Notes: generated from the letters alone by a model not told the origin. Shown: positions 42,571 through 55,420, counted from the first letter of the stretch. The stretch: 64,000 nucleotides of DNA from Lingula anatina (GCF_001039355.2 NW_019773992.1:198482-262481), one strand, 5' to 3'. A program made the numbers and translations.

Positions 42571-43369
42571 NNNNNNNNNNNNNNNNNNNNNNNNNNNNNN
42601 NNNNNNNNNNNNNNNNNNNNNNNNNNNNNNNNNNNNNNNNNNNNNNNNNNNNNNNNNNNNNNNNNNNNNNNNNNNNNNNNNNNNNNNNNNNNNNNNNNNN
42701 NNNNNNNNNNNNNNNNNNNNNNNNNNNNNNNNNNNNNNNNNNNNNNNNNNNNNNNNNNNNNNNNNNNNNNNNNNNNNNNNNNNNNNNNNNNNNNNNNNNN
42801 NNNNNNNNNNNNNNNNNNNNNNNNNNNNNNNNNNNNNNNNNNNNNNNNNNNNNNNNNNNNNNNNNNNNNNNNNNNNNNNNNNNNNNNNNNNNNNNNNNNN
42901 NNNNNNNNNNNNNNNNNNNNNNNNNNNNNNNNNNNNNNNNNNNNNNNNNNNNNNNNNNNNNNNNNNNNNNNNNNNNNNNNNNNNNNNNNNNNNNNNNNNN
43001 NNNNNNNNNNNNNNNNNNNNNNNNNNNNNNNNNNNNNNNNNNNNNNNNNNNNNNNNNNNNNNNNNNNNNNNNNNNNNNNNNNNNNNNNNNNNNNNNNNNN
43101 NNNNNNNNNNNNNNNNNNNNNNNNNNNNNNNNNNNNNNNNNNNNNNNNNNNNNNNNNNNNNNNNNNNNNNNNNNNNNNNNNNNNNNNNNNNNNNNNNNNN
43201 NNNNNNNNNNNNNNNNNNNNNNNNNNNNNNNNNNNNNNNNNNNNNNNNNNNNNNNNNNNNNNNNNNNNNNNNNNNNNNNNNNNNNNNNNNNNNNNNNNNN
43301 NNNNNNNNNNNNNNNNNNNNNNNNNNNNNNNNNNNNNNNNNNNNNNNNNNNNNNNNNNNNNNNNNNNNN
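42571..43369. other. Assembly gap (799 N)
   Basis: Unknown bases only. The reading frames that cross it are meaningless. Confidence 1.
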
Positions 43370-43556
43370 TCCCGGTGGAGAGTCTCACTAGATTACTGTC
43401 AGCTTAGCCGGCTTAAATGTCTGTCCCGCCTACTAAAAGCTGTAAGAGGGTAATTAACTATGGTGCGTGCTCGGCTGACTGCAATTTAGCGTGACCCCTC
43501 AGGGAGGTAGGTCGATCCAGATGGATCGATCTAAATCTATGGGAATGCAGCCTTAA
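43370..43556. mobile_element. GATCGATC-type snap-back MITE, copy 1 (cut by the gap)
   Basis: GAGTCTCACTAGATTACTGT, GGCTTAAATGTCTGTCCCGC, GGGTAATTAACT and GATCGATCTAAATCTATGGG AATGCAGCC match the copy at 49145-49359 in reverse orientation. The left terminus is lost in the gap. Confidence 0.75.
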
Positions 43557-43921
43557 ATAGCCTCCTGAAGGAGACAACTCCAATATATGAATGCATAAAA
43601 CATAATGTGCATTATTTTCTGTACACCCAAAATAAAATATATTTACCACATGTGAAACAAAAGGGATGAAAGTTTCAATATGGTTTAAACTTTACTTTAT
43701 GTGCCATAACAAATGCCCAATACATTTATATATGTATTTCAGTAGTACAAATGACATGATGTAACAATGTCATTTAGAAATACATTATTTAGACTACAAT
43801 AACAATTACAAGTAAGAATAAAAAGAACTTGTGTAAGCCCATTATTTCAAGGCCCAAGAAAAAATATGTATACCCTATCTAGTAATGTGATCCCTTACTT
43901 CCACCCCCTGTTGGCTCTCAG

Positions 43922-44004
43922 ATAGTCTGTGGCCAGTCAGAGAAAGGGCATACAGATAGAGATATAGTCAACACACTGACGAGATGGTCTGGAAGTTGGA
44001 AAAG
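43922..44004 (+). CDS. Candidate exon d of an unidentified plus-strand gene
   Basis: Acceptor TTGGCTCTCAG|AT, donor GGAAAAG|GTACAC; the only open frame reads IVCGQSEKGHTDRDIVNTLT RWSGSWK. Ends phase 2. Unrecognised. Confidence 0.35.
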
Positions 44005-46214
44005 GTACACATTGTTCATTGTATTTTTAATAGATTTTTTTTGTAATCAATGTATAAGGAGAATGGTTCACAGCATATGGGAGGTCACTTTTTTTCATAT
44101 ATTTCAATCAGTACAGAGATTAAAAGCTTTAATGATTTAAAATTGCTCACCTCTTCCCTCCCCCCCTCCCCGGCCTCCACCCCCAGGACTTTGGAGGGAG
44201 AGGGGGATTAGGAAAAGGCATTCATCACTGTGGGATCATAGTGAGAGTGTTATGCCAAGTTGTGTTTCATCTGCTTATCTGGATTCAACACACACTTGAG
44301 GATTGTTGTGTAAACAGATGTTCTGTTCAACACTTCCGTTTATATTGTTTGACATGGCCTGTCCCGATGTTACAAGAATGTGCTATAGCAATCAGAAGAC
44401 AGTAAGTGCAGTGACTCAGAAAAAGGGAGGAAACCAAACTTGGATATATGTCACCAGACATCCAAATTAATTCCGAGAGGTTTTCAAAATTGTTTTCAAT
44501 TGTCCTCTTCAGTAAGTTTTTGAAATGTAGCTTTATGTTGGGATTCTATGTCCTAGATAATTATTATTATTATTACTTGTTGGTTTTTCCTAGGTGTGAT
44601 GCAAACAAACGTGGGGATCCTTCCTAATTTTTGGACAAAAAAGAATTCAGTTTTTGATACATGTTGAAGCAATATGCATGTGTTTAAACACTGAAACCAT
44701 AAAACTGTTCCCAATATATATTTCCCCCTTTTTTTCAGGTTTTATTGGGATCAGTTTTGTGTTTTGTATGTCTCTCACAAAATTGTTGGATGTTGACAAA
44801 TGATCACTTATTTTAAACTAAAACTAAGGTAATGCAATTGGTATTGCACACACACACACCTTCAAGAAAAAAATATGAACTTTTTCATTTTTTAACTGTT
44901 ATTTCTTTTGGAGGAACACTGTTGGCAGCAATTATCTCTCAATGAAAGGCTCTTTCTTTGCCTTGTTCTGTGCCAAATTAGAAAGAAGCCCTTTCCCATG
45001 ACATTTGAACGCAAGCCAACTTGTGTGGCAACAATAATTGCCTTTTTATGGAAAATTCATGACCCAAGTCTTTTTAACTTTTCAGATTCAATAATAGGAT
45101 GTGATTTGTTCAAACTTGCTGCGTTTCAAATGATTTTTTTTTTACAGTAAGCTCAGTTTTGTGAGAAGTATTGTTTGATCATTGGAGATGAAAATGGAGA
45201 AAAAAACTAATGAGGGAAGGGTTTTCAAACATGTATGTACATTGTAAATTATTTTTTTAAACAAGGCTTATTGAAAAGAAAGAAAAGAAGGCAAATCACA
45301 TTTAGCATTATATGTTCTCCTTAAATCAGTGATGATTACAAAAAAAAAAAATTTTATAAAAAATAAATTTTGTTGAAGAAAGCAGTGCTTGTCAAACATT
45401 TTCTACATAGCTCATTGCGTAAATTCATCACAGATTTGACATCTGTAAGAATTTCTGTTAAGTTCTTTCTGAAAACCTATATCAAGGAAACTCTTAATGA
45501 CGGGAAGCCTGCCACTGTTGTAAGGCAGTGCTGCCAAAACTACTTTCTCTTGTACTTAATAGCAAATGTAAATAAACGGAAGTGAAAATCCATTGAAACT
45601 TGCTGCTGTGTTGGGTAAGGAAAAGTGGATTTGTTATTAAATTGGAAAAGCTCCTCATTATTGAAAGGCAACATGTGTGTTTTGTTTAATGGGTCATTTT
45701 AAAATTAAGTATGGGGCAAGAAAGATGGTGAATTATAACGATTGAGCGCTGCTCCAAAATTTAGAGTATTAAGATGTATGATTAGGAAAGACTGCATACA
45801 TAAAAGGCACTGGAGGGTTTTTATTTACAATTAACGATAATAATAACCTTATAATTCAAATATGCCATGTTTAGATAATTTAACTTTACATTAATATAAA
45901 ATATCATGTAAGTAGTTGGAAATAAAGAATGCAGATGTACAGATTTAGAATGGTAGAAGATGGAAATACTAGCTCTTTACAGTGAAGTCCGCAAATTTTC
46001 AAAGCATGATCTGGAGAGATCAAAATTTTGAAAAAATGTGGAAATGCTGTGAGAAAAACACCAAAAGTGTGATTATTATATCTGATGTGATAATAATCAA
46101 ACATAATTTATATATATATATATTATTGTTATTTAATATTATTGAAATAGTTTTTAACTCTAGTGAATTCTTTAAAATCATTAGAATTTTGAAGAAATGG
46201 GTTTTGTATTACAG
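44005..46214. other. Non-coding, no gene supported
   Basis: AT-rich; contains a C/T-rich patch at 44150-44185 and a (ATT)n-like run near 44563. Confidence 0.4.
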
Positions 46215-46587
46215 GAATTAGAAAAAAAGATAACCCCAGAAAAGAAAAAAGAACACTGTCAGAAGAGATAGGTAAGTAACTGTTAAAAAACTAGCATAAT
46301 AATACAATTTAAAAAGAACACATGTAGAAAGAAATTATATATATTTAATTACCTGTAAAAAAAATTGTCACCAATTCAGTGACATGCTTAAATAGGGAAT
46401 TTTAACAGAGAAAATCAAGAGGTGCTTAATGTTTTTCATGGAAAAAAGTCTGCTCCAAGGGAATGGATGGAATTGGATTCAATTTGTAGTACAATATCAG
46501 TACTCATTGGTACCTAAACCCTCACACTCTCTCACTCTCTCTCTCTCTCTCTCTCTCTCTTTGTAGAAGAGACAAGAAATGAAACAG
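46215..46587 (+). CDS. Candidate exons e and f (57 nt and a 21 nt micro-exon)
   Basis: Exon e 46215-46271 (TTGTATTACAG|GA ... GAGATAG|GTAAGT) reads IRKKDNPRKEKRTLSEEI. Exon f 46567-46587 (CTTTGTAG|AA ... AACAG|GTGACA) continues it in phase as EETRNET. Highly charged. The micro-exon sits right after a CT microsatellite that serves as polypyrimidine tract. Speculative. Confidence 0.3.
46527..46561. repeat. (CT)n microsatellite
   Basis: CTCACTCTCTCACTCTCTCT then pure CT repeats. Confidence 0.9.
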
Positions 46588-48193
46588 GTGACACTCTGTC
46601 AAATAGCAGTTTAAATATGTGACAGGTTAATCTGGGGGTGACATTTCCAAGAGCTGTGACAGTTTAATTCACAGTGACAGTGCCTGACCTTTGCTGTGTG
46701 GTCTCTGGACATGCCCAGTGCTAATGGAAGGGCCATTAGGACTGCCTCACTGCTTCCAATTTAAACCCCTTCCAACAGGTCTTAACTCGGAACTGCTTTA
46801 AGGCTGAAAAGGAGACAATTAATAAAACTGATTGTCTGGGTCACACAAGAGAATGTACCTGTTTTGCCCCCCCCCCCCCAAATTAAATTGACCCTGCCAC
46901 TCCATGGTCATTTAATTGGGTTAATTATATTGAAACAATACAGGCAGTGGCATACACCTTATTTGGGGACAGATATTGGATTTCTTTCTCTAAAGACTTT
47001 TTTCACACAAAACCATCACCATGCTGTCAGGACAAGAGTCTTTTTTTTTTTGACAGAAAGGGAATGTAAGGGTGGATGTGGTTAGAATAAAAAATAGAAT
47101 AGTGGTGAAAGAATAGACACAAATTTGGAAATGTTGAAGATAAACAGAACAGAGATCATTTAATAAGGTTATCAGGTTTGTATTTGGTTTTTCACTTAGG
47201 GATCATTTTGGATGTGTAACTGAGAAATATATGAATCACTTCTAAGTGCAAATTTGAGACAAAGTCATGGATGTAATTTTGCATAAAATTGTGACATAAT
47301 ACCCTCTGAAAGGTGCAATCATACTGGAAACTCTGATTATGTTTTTTAAGTGTAGCTGAAAACAAAATTGCATATTGGTCAGTGTAATCTCATTTTGCTG
47401 AATCAAGCACCTTTGAAAGACAGATTTTCCTCTCGCCATGTGTGGTCGCAAAATGTTCCACTATTTTCAAAGAAAACTTAAATTTAGGCCAAGTCTAATG
47501 TATTCTTAGCTTACCATTAATAGGAAAAATGTGTTGATTCTTCCTCATGCCTCATTGACAAGTTTAGCACAATGAACTTGCTGTGTTTCTATTTTTTTGG
47601 TCGGTTGATTGAAATCACAACCACATGGGCAGTTCAAAACAATGGGAGATATAAGGTATACTGGGCAAAGGATTCTATAGGTACAGAGCAGTAAGGTATT
47701 AAATAGAAACGGTATACAGTAAGGTAATTATGCATCTTATATTTGTCCATAAAATTCGGCAATACAAAGACTTTTTTGCATGAGAGAGCAAGCAAAGCTA
47801 GGCAGCGTATCTGTAGTTGAGAACTTAGATGTGTAGACTGTCATTATGCAAATTCTCATTGTGAATATTTGAAACAAAATAAATATTCCCATAAACCAAC
47901 AACATCATAACAAGTTGGTAAGTGGGGAGATCTTCATGCATTGTTATAAAAGAAGAGGAACAGACAGAAGCACTTCAAGTTCCCAGTATGAGACAAGTGT
48001 GTGAATATTGGAGAGGACAGTCTGTCAGGTTGCTTTATACCACATGTCCAGATATCAGACTGAGTCTGCAGGCCAGAGGCGATCAGTTCCTCACCAACAG
48101 CTCTCTCTTCTGTCAAATACTCAAAATGCTGTTCATGTTAGAGTGGCCACACTGTCATATGTGTGGAAAGCTTCAGTTTAAGTTTGTGATCAT
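46588..48193. other. Non-coding, no gene supported
   Basis: C-run at 46867-46879 and a T-run at 47040-47052; the frame at 47922-48302 has no motif I recognise and overlaps a tandem duplication. Confidence 0.4.
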
Positions 48194-48537
48194 GATCTAT
48201 TATTTCCCATCCTCACCTGTGATGTTCACACTAATAAAAAACTCATTTGCTCAGTACCATAACTATTCTGATGATTTTCAGGTGACTCCCTCTCATCTCT
48301 AATACATAAATGCAAGTGCAAGACCAATTTTCCTCTGTTCAAAGACAAAGATAGATTGAGATCTATTATTTCCCAGCCTCACCTGTGATGTTCACACTAA
48401 TAAAAAACTCATTTGCTCAGTACCATAACTATTCTGATGATTTTCAGGTGACTCCCTCTCATCTCTAATACATTAATGCAAGTGCAAGACCAATTTTCCT
48501 CTGCTGTTCAAAGACAAAGATAGATTGTGGAATTTAA
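48194..48537. repeat. 166 bp tandem duplication
   Basis: GATCTATTATTTCCCA(T/G)CC starts both copies (48194 and 48360). They differ at a few positions and by a 3 base insertion (CTG) in copy 2. Confidence 0.9.
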
Positions 48538-49144
48538 ACTATGGCTAAAATCTTATAGACCAAACAGATCTAGTCAATCATGAACATGTAACAGAATTTT
48601 TTTTTAAGATTACTTTTTTAAATAAAAATTTATACTGGATTAGACATTTATCAAATTTTAAGTTGTCGGTTGTTGTATTGTTTCATTTTAGATCAAACAC
48701 TGTAAGTATCTCTTTGAATAATTGATCTGTAGCTGGCAGCCTACCTCAGTGTCTGGCCACAGACAGATAGCTTATCACCCTGGCACCATAACATACTCCA
48801 TCTCATCAGTGGTCAATTTCCTCTCTAACCTCCCAGCAATTGCTTTGCGTCAATGAAGCCTTAAAAATATCAACTTTTACTGCTACAAGCTCCCCTCTTT
48901 GCCTCCTGAATGTGGAATAAGTCTCTGTTATGTGTACATCATTAGTGCTATGCATTAAAAATAAAACTGGTAGAAACAGGTAGGTTTAATGCCTTGTTGC
49001 AGAGGCAGAGATAACCAGGGAGAAAAGGTTTCAGAGGCAGCATATGATATTCACATTCAAAAGTGACTTTATACTCTGGGTGGGTGATTGAAGGTGTATT
49101 AAGGGTTTTAGGCCACATTACATGTTCACTTTGGAATGATATAA

Positions 49145-49359
49145 CACCCCATTTCCATAGATTAGATCGACCTACTTTAGATCGACCTAACTCCCTGGGG
49201 GTTCACGCTAAATAGCTGTCAGTCGGGCGGACACGAAAGTTAATTACCCCCTTACAGCTTGTAGTAGGCGGGATGGACATTTAAGTCGGATTAACTGAAA
49301 GTAATCTAGTGAGACTCCCCGCTGGGATAGATCGATCTAAAATCTACGGGAATAGAGCC
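49145..49359. mobile_element. GATCGATC-type snap-back MITE, copy 2 (complete, TAA duplication)
   Basis: 215 bp imperfect palindrome; ends CACCCCATTTCCATAGATTA and (reverse) GGCTCTATTCCCGTAGATTT. GATCGA(C/T)CTA occurs in both arms. TAA flanks it on both sides (49142-49144, 49360-49362), the usual PIF/Harbinger duplication. Confidence 0.8.
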
Positions 49360-49387
49360 TAAGATATCAACACATTGGTTTCTAAGA

Positions 49388-49604
49388 CCGCATTCAGATT
49401 CACACATCCTACTATCTGGGTTGGTCGAACTCTAGCTTAAGTGCAATCAGTGGAATCAGCTTAATTATCTAACATGCCTCCTCAAGCAGCTAGGGGGTAA
49501 TTAATTATCTTGTGCTGATTCAGCTGATTGCATTTTAGCAGGAATCCCCTGCAGAGTTGGACCAACCCAGCTATTACTATCTGTAAATCTGAATGCGCCT
49601 TTAG
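49388..49604. mobile_element. Related snap-back MITE, copy 3 (diverged)
   Basis: Arms CGCATTCAGATT...CTGGGTTGGTCGAACTC...GTGCAATCAG and their complement at the right end (CTGATTGCA...GTTGGACCAACCCAG...AATCTGAATGCGCC). Same plan as copy 2 and only 28 bases away from it. Confidence 0.7.
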
Positions 49605-50517
49605 CCAGTTAATTCATAATGTGAGTATTCCTGTCTTGGTTAGGGTAATCCACTGGTCATTTTATACTGTACAAAAACTGAAAATATCAAACAGATGTTT
49701 GTTAAATTCTAGACAGCATTCTCTAAAATTAGCCAGATATTTGTGTGGAGGAAAAGGTTCTTTGAATTGAAATGACAAGCAATAGGCACAGGTTTGTACT
49801 TGTCTGAGAAAAAAATGCCATGAGTTTCTCATATTTCCAAGAACATGGCAGATTTCCTTGAATGGACAGGCAGTATTTGGAGGTGTACAGCTAGATATGT
49901 ATCAGAAATGTTGGGTCATAAATAATTCTATGAAAAGAATCTGGCCTTCTTCCTCTTTATTTTTTATCTAAGCCAAAAATCAAAGACCCTGCTGTAGCAG
50001 AGAGTGTATCAGTGTCAGATGAAAACCTAAATTAATAGCTGGTCTTTTTCACTTCAAAGTAGTAGATAACCATTCATGCACATGCTGGTAACATAAGTTT
50101 TGTTTTACCAGGTCTTAAGTTTTTACCATATCAATATTTAAGCCCCCATGTTTACTATCTCAAGAATAGTTTGAAAAATGGTGAAATAATTGTCATTTCT
50201 GATAAACACAAATGAACTGTCATTTAGCATAACCATCACTTGCAGTTTGCGATGCTGTGGTAAAATAACATGAATAAAAAGATGATTGAAAACCATTTGA
50301 ATACAGTGGATATGAAAAATTTGAATGAATAAATAAAATTTAATAAGATAACATAAAGAAGGGGCCACAAATTTTAATATTGAATTCATTCGAATGAGAG
50401 GCTGGACATCTGTGTTATGTATATAGAGGGGGAGGGCAGGCAGGTGTAATGAAATGATTGGATAAATATGATAATGAAATGTCAAATATTTATGCAATTT
50501 CCCAAATCTCCCATCAG
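49605..50517. other. Non-coding, no gene supported
   Basis: AT-rich. A possible acceptor near 50014 (CTGTAGCAG|AGAGTG) opens a very short frame only. Confidence 0.35.
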
Positions 50518-50569
50518 AGCCCGCCTGTGGAGTGAGGTGTTGGACTGGCAGAGAGTCTGGCAATGGCAG
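50518..50569 (+). CDS. Candidate exon g of an unidentified plus-strand gene
   Basis: Acceptor TCTCCCATCAG|A, donor TGGCAG|GTGAGA; open frame ARLWSEVLDWQRVWQWQ, Trp-rich and GC-richer than its surroundings. Start phase matches the end of exon d. Unrecognised. Confidence 0.4.
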
Positions 50570-51101
50570 GTGAGAGAAAACAGCCTCTACAGCAGGGTTC
50601 AGGTGCATGGGATCTCTTGCAGTAGATACTGGAGCATCTGCAGTATTCGCCAGAACAATGCATGTCTTCTTTAAGTAGTTTGAAAACTATACCAGTTGCA
50701 AAGATGTCATACCGTGATAAATGGTTTCAAGTTCTTCCAAGTTTTTTTTTCTGTATAAGAACCTTCAGATCATTCTAAAGTTATGATAAAGATATCATAT
50801 TATCCAATTCCCCCCAAACTAGAAGTAATACATCGACAGCTTCCTAAAGGAGAACAATTTGCAATAAATTTTATGGCATTTTTTTATGTTGTATCTTGGG
50901 TTTTTTGGCATTTGTGATGTGCAGATGTGCAGAGGAGAAATATTTACAGTTCGATCCAAACTTTAGATTGTTGAGATCTGGAAATGGTTTATTGACAGGT
51001 AGATGGGCACATGGACTTGTTTGTGCTTTCGTCTGGGTTTCTGTATGGTGTCTATGGACTTTAGTAAGTTTTTAGTGTCTGTCAGTGAGCAATTGCAAAA
51101 T

Positions 51102-51102
<1 letters not shown>

Positions 51103-51153
<51 letters not shown>

Positions 51154-51156
51154 TTT
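51103..51156. repeat. (TTTA)n microsatellite
   Basis: About thirteen tetranucleotide units. Confidence 0.9.
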
Positions 51157-51806
51157 TTTGCATACTGGACCAAATGCAAGATATACCAAGTTTGATATCT
51201 AAGCTTTATCTGCATGATTTGATTAATTGTTAAACTATATCTCTTGCATGGGCATCATTTCTGTCAAGGCAAGCAGGTTAAATGGTCTAGTACAACTAAA
51301 ATTAATCAATTAATATTCTCTAGTCTTATATTAATTGATGCCATTAAGACTAGACCCTGGCTTGACCTAATGTTTTCTACACAGCAGCAAGCTGGTAGTC
51401 TGGCGGATTTTAGGTGATTACCAAGAATATTACCAGGAAGAGAGTGGCTGATTGATAAGTGGAGGGGTGTGTTCTCATCTAGATGTGTGCAGCCTATCAT
51501 TCCTTTGCCCTGTGCTTTGCTACTCAGTCTATCTCTGTCTTCATATAAGGAACAACTACTTTTTTCTTGTGTGTAATAGGTGTCTCAGGAGAACAGGGCT
51601 TTGAGTACTGTTCATAAATGTGAAATCCTTTAAACTGAAAGCAGTTGGGATAATAGAAATTTGAAGAGGATTAGGACCCTATGAATATATTATCTTACAC
51701 TTGCTGTATTCACTAGATGAAGCTGTTGGTTTGATCTGTTGAAGAATGCACTATACATATCTAGTTGTTCGGTGTCTGTGTACAACACACTGTGATTTCT
51801 AAACAG

Positions 51807-51911
51807 AGTGCTCAGCTTGAAGGCAGCCAAAGGCAACTCAGTACAGGCACTGGGAGCAATAGTGGAAGCACAGAGATACCTAGGGTTAGAGGTTTGCAGG
51901 AAGCATTCTGA
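51807..51911 (+). CDS. Candidate terminal exon h of an unidentified plus-strand gene
   Basis: Acceptor TTCTAAACAG|AGT; frame SAQLEGSQRQLSTGTGSNSG STEIPRVRGLQEAF then TGA (51909-51911). Phase 0, which fits the end of exon g (WQWQ|). Low-complexity Ser/Gly/Gln character. Speculative. Confidence 0.3.
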   Translation, partial: SAQLEGSQRQLSTGTGSNSGSTEIPRVRGLQEAF

Positions 51912-53424
51912 GTTTCTTTGATTCTAAAACTGAACAAGTTTTTAAACTGGTGAACCAGGATATTTTTCTGTCTCTGAAACTGGACAGGCCTTCAGCATCA
52001 ATGTACTGGTCTTAACATTTTCTCCAAGTGCTGTAATTCCCATTATTTTGTACCATAGAAAATTTACTGCAATTGACACAGAATATTTTGGTGTTGGCTC
52101 TGTTACATGCATTGGTACCAGTATAGAAATTTTAAAAGGCTGAGCTTCATTCGGATGGCAGACAAAGAAGAACAGAGCTGAGCTGAAAGGAACCTACACC
52201 CAAATCTGTTCTTGCCTGTTCAGCTCAAGGAAACATTCAGTAGATGTCAGTTCACTTTTATATGAACATTTTATGTCCAAGGAATTTTATAGTACAAGAT
52301 GGTATACAGCAGTGGCGATTTAACAGTGATGTGAGCACTGTATTGTTTGAGGAATTAGCTGAGTTTTAGCTGTAAGTATTCACTCTTTTATTATGAGTAT
52401 ACAAAACTTAATTTAAAAACTTAATGTTAAACCTTAATGAAAAGTAAAGCAGCATCTATGTACCACAGCACCTTATGTGTACCCCACTATTGCCACCTCA
52501 GAATCATAATGGGAACAATATAAAAGTGTATGTTTATGTCATTTGGCCAAAATATTTTGAAATATTCTAATTAATGGATATGAAAGTCTTGAGGTGTCAA
52601 CCTACAAGACTTGATTTGATCAAAATAAAGTTCTGGATGACAACAATCCTAATGCTCCTTGAGTTATGAAGGTAATATATTCTGGTGAAAATTCCATGGG
52701 AACCAAAGCAATTAACCAGTATTTAAGTTAAACTGTAGCTTTTAAAGTGTCAGTGTCCATCTTGGTTCATTAAGTATACAACAACTGCAGTGTTCAAACT
52801 GATAGATAAACTTCTTGCTGCTCTCTGATCAAATAATGCATGCAGGGAGGCTGACGTCAGGTCCTTTCTCTGGGATCATACTGGTACTTTGGCTTTGTCT
52901 GATTTAAAGATAAAAGACCTTTTATAAAAGTAACCATTATTTATTACTTTTTTTTTACTCAGAAGCTTTCTCTACCATTTTGTTTTCAACTGTTTTTTGT
53001 GAAAAACAACTGTGATGCCATTAATTGGCTATGTATTTCTATCATTTCCTTGGGAACTTTACAGAGATGAAAATATATAAGAAAATAGAGAATATTTGGT
53101 GTTTGCAGAATTGGGCAATCAGTTTCCTTCAGTTTATCATATGCTAATTAAAATAACTAATATATCTGTAATAATAACAGCCATGTATTAATAGAATAAA
53201 ATCCTGTGAAGCTCTGAATTCACCACCCCTAACTTTTATCAAATTGATATTACACCTGTGCTACAATTAATTTCCTTGACAGGCAGGTACCCTGAGAGTG
53301 AGGTCTGTTGGCAATATTGCAATTAACACTTTAAGTGGTTATAAAACCCCACATTTAAGCAATCTGAGAGCTTTTCTACAATAGACATTTGCCTGTGGAG
53401 GGAGGAATTTCCATTAGGACTTGA
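51912..53424. other. Non-coding, no gene supported
   Basis: AT-rich sequence without recognised motifs. Confidence 0.4.
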
Positions 53425-53631
53425 AGGGCACATTCCCATTGAAACTATCGGTCAATGTGCATCAATAAACCTCTGTGGGGACTCTAGCTGAAGCAATCAG
53501 ATAAACACGCCTCCTCCTCCTGACATTGAGTAAAATATAGAAAAGCTGCTCATTATAAGAGTACATTGGAACAGGCAGCGAGGGGTTGGATTGATCTACA
53601 TAGACTGGTAATTTTATTGGGAATGGGCCCT
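53425..53631. mobile_element. Snap-back MITE, copy 4 (diverged)
   Basis: Ends GGGCACATTCCCATTGAAA and (reverse) GGGCCCATTCCCAATAAAA; interior retains GATCTACATAGA. Flank on the right is TTA. Confidence 0.55.
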
Positions 53632-54151
53632 TAAACTCACAGTTGTACAGCTAGGCAATTTAGTAAAGGGTACCACATTTTGGTGTGATTTATTAGCTTT
53701 TTATTACTTCAATATGCTATTAGTCAGAAAACACAAACACTGAGATTGACAACAATGCTTTTAGTGGTGAGAGATCGTAACATTTTTTGGTTGAAATAGT
53801 CAAAATTCAAAAGAACCCGTCTGCAAAAGAACCCATGAATACAGTACATGTTTTGAATGGATAAGCAATCTTGGGAACAGTGGCAATATAAGCTTACAGT
53901 GTATCTAACAAAGTGGTCATAATTTAGGGTGCACAAAATTTCCTTCCTTTTCACAACAGAAAGGAAAATATATAGTTCTCTGTTGCACAGGAAAATTAAT
54001 CGAGTTGAACTGAGCAGTCCTTTTCTCAGCTTCCAGAATAGGAAACCTCTAAGTTCAACATCATAAAGAGAAGTAGCAGCAAAAGTGAGAAAAAAAGAAA
54101 AAGAAAATAACGGGATGAAAAAACTAATGGGTTTTAATTTTGTTTCCAGTA

Positions 54152-54323
54152 AGCACTCTTACCCAGGTGTGCAAAGCTGTAAATATTTAGGTTTGGTAAC
54201 ATCAAAGCGACAGATTAAAGCCACAAGAGAGGAGGGCGTAAATACTGATCCCACACCTGCAGGCTCACCCTTTGAGAACCAGGAACAGCTACTGACAAAC
54301 AACTGCAATTTTTTGATCGCCTA
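54152..54323 (+). CDS. Candidate terminal exon, unidentified
   Basis: Acceptor TTTTGTTTCCAG|T opens KHSYPGVQSCKYLGLVTSKR QIKATREEG, VNTDPTPAGSPFENQEQLL to a TAA at 54321-54323. Looks moderately coding; not recognised and could be chance. Confidence 0.25.
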
Positions 54324-54934
54324 ATTTTTTTGAAAAAAAAGGGAACACTGCTACTGCAGTTCTTTTCTCAGTGGGTCTCCAACTGGTGAATAGTGAATAT
54401 ACTTTTGAAGTTTGAATAATTGGACTGCGATATGTTGGAAGATGGAACAGAAAGTGTGTTCCTGGCAGCACCAAATTCTAAAACATTTTTTTTTCCAAAA
54501 ATTTAAAGGGATCATGGCACCTTTGAAACATCTAGTTTTAACACCATGGTAAACATAATTAAAACAATGAGCATCTACTTTTGAGGATTTTATCCCACAA
54601 GTAACTTAAAGATATAAGATGGCTGTCAGTGTGTCTCATTTTGTTGTTACTCCTTGGATAATACTAGCAGTGCTTCATACTGCTTTGAATATCTCAGGCT
54701 AGGGCCACTTACAGACTGACTTTTTGTCAAAACCATCTTATTTTTACAACCTGGTACTTTCGCTGAGGATTTTGAAAAACCTGAGGGAGAGTAGGGTTTC
54801 TCTCTGCAAAGAGATACCCTAAAATTGACCCCAATTTACACTATTTACCTTCAGGCCTGTAGACAGCAATTTCAGAGGGACGAGAGTCTGGAAAATTGGC
54901 ATAGAACTTATATCCAATTTTGATTCAGAACAGA

Positions 54935-54949
54935 CCCCCCCCCCCCCCA

Positions 54950-54980
<31 letters not shown>

Positions 54981-54990
54981 CACACACACG
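54935..54990. repeat. C-run and (CA)n microsatellite
   Basis: C14 followed by about 25 CA units with one CG interruption. Confidence 0.9.
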
Positions 54991-55140
54991 CCCTAATCAA
55001 AAGAGCCATTGATTGCCTCAAACCTCGGAATCCCACCCCTTTAGGGATCGAACCATAGAAATTTACCTCTCTGTGGTTGGTTTCACAATGTGGAGACAAA
55101 GTGGTATATTGACTTTGAACCTATCATTGCAGATCTTAGA

Positions 55141-55420
55141 CTGGGTTCCCATGCCCAGATCGATCCAACAGGGTCGATCTAACTCAATGGGGATTCACGC
55201 TAAATTGCTATCAACTTCAGCAGCTTAAATGTCTGTCACGCCTACCAAATCAGCAAGGAGTAATTAACTTTCGTGCATGCTCAGCCTACAGTAGTTAATT
55301 AATTACCTCCTAACAGCTTTATTAGGCTTCACAGACATTTAAGCCGCTTAAGTTGATAGAAATTTAGTGAGAATCCCCTTGAAGATAGATTGGTCCAAAG
55401 TTAGTACGATAGGCTCTGGA
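55141..55420. mobile_element. GATCGATC-type snap-back MITE, copy 5
   Basis: GGGTTCCCATGCCCAGATCG ATCC, GGGTCGATCTAACTCAATGG GGATTCACGCTAAATTGCT and, at the right, AGTGAGAATCCCC and GATAGATTGGTCC. Both arms match copy 2. It is longer because of extra sequence at the centre. Confidence 0.7.

Noticed and set aside
42534-43407. Two 280-codon frames across 42571-43369
   Set aside because: They consist of N only; this is an assembly gap.
47922-48302. 126-codon plus-strand frame as a gene
   Set aside because: Runs into a recent tandem duplication and shows no domain; kept only as a remark.
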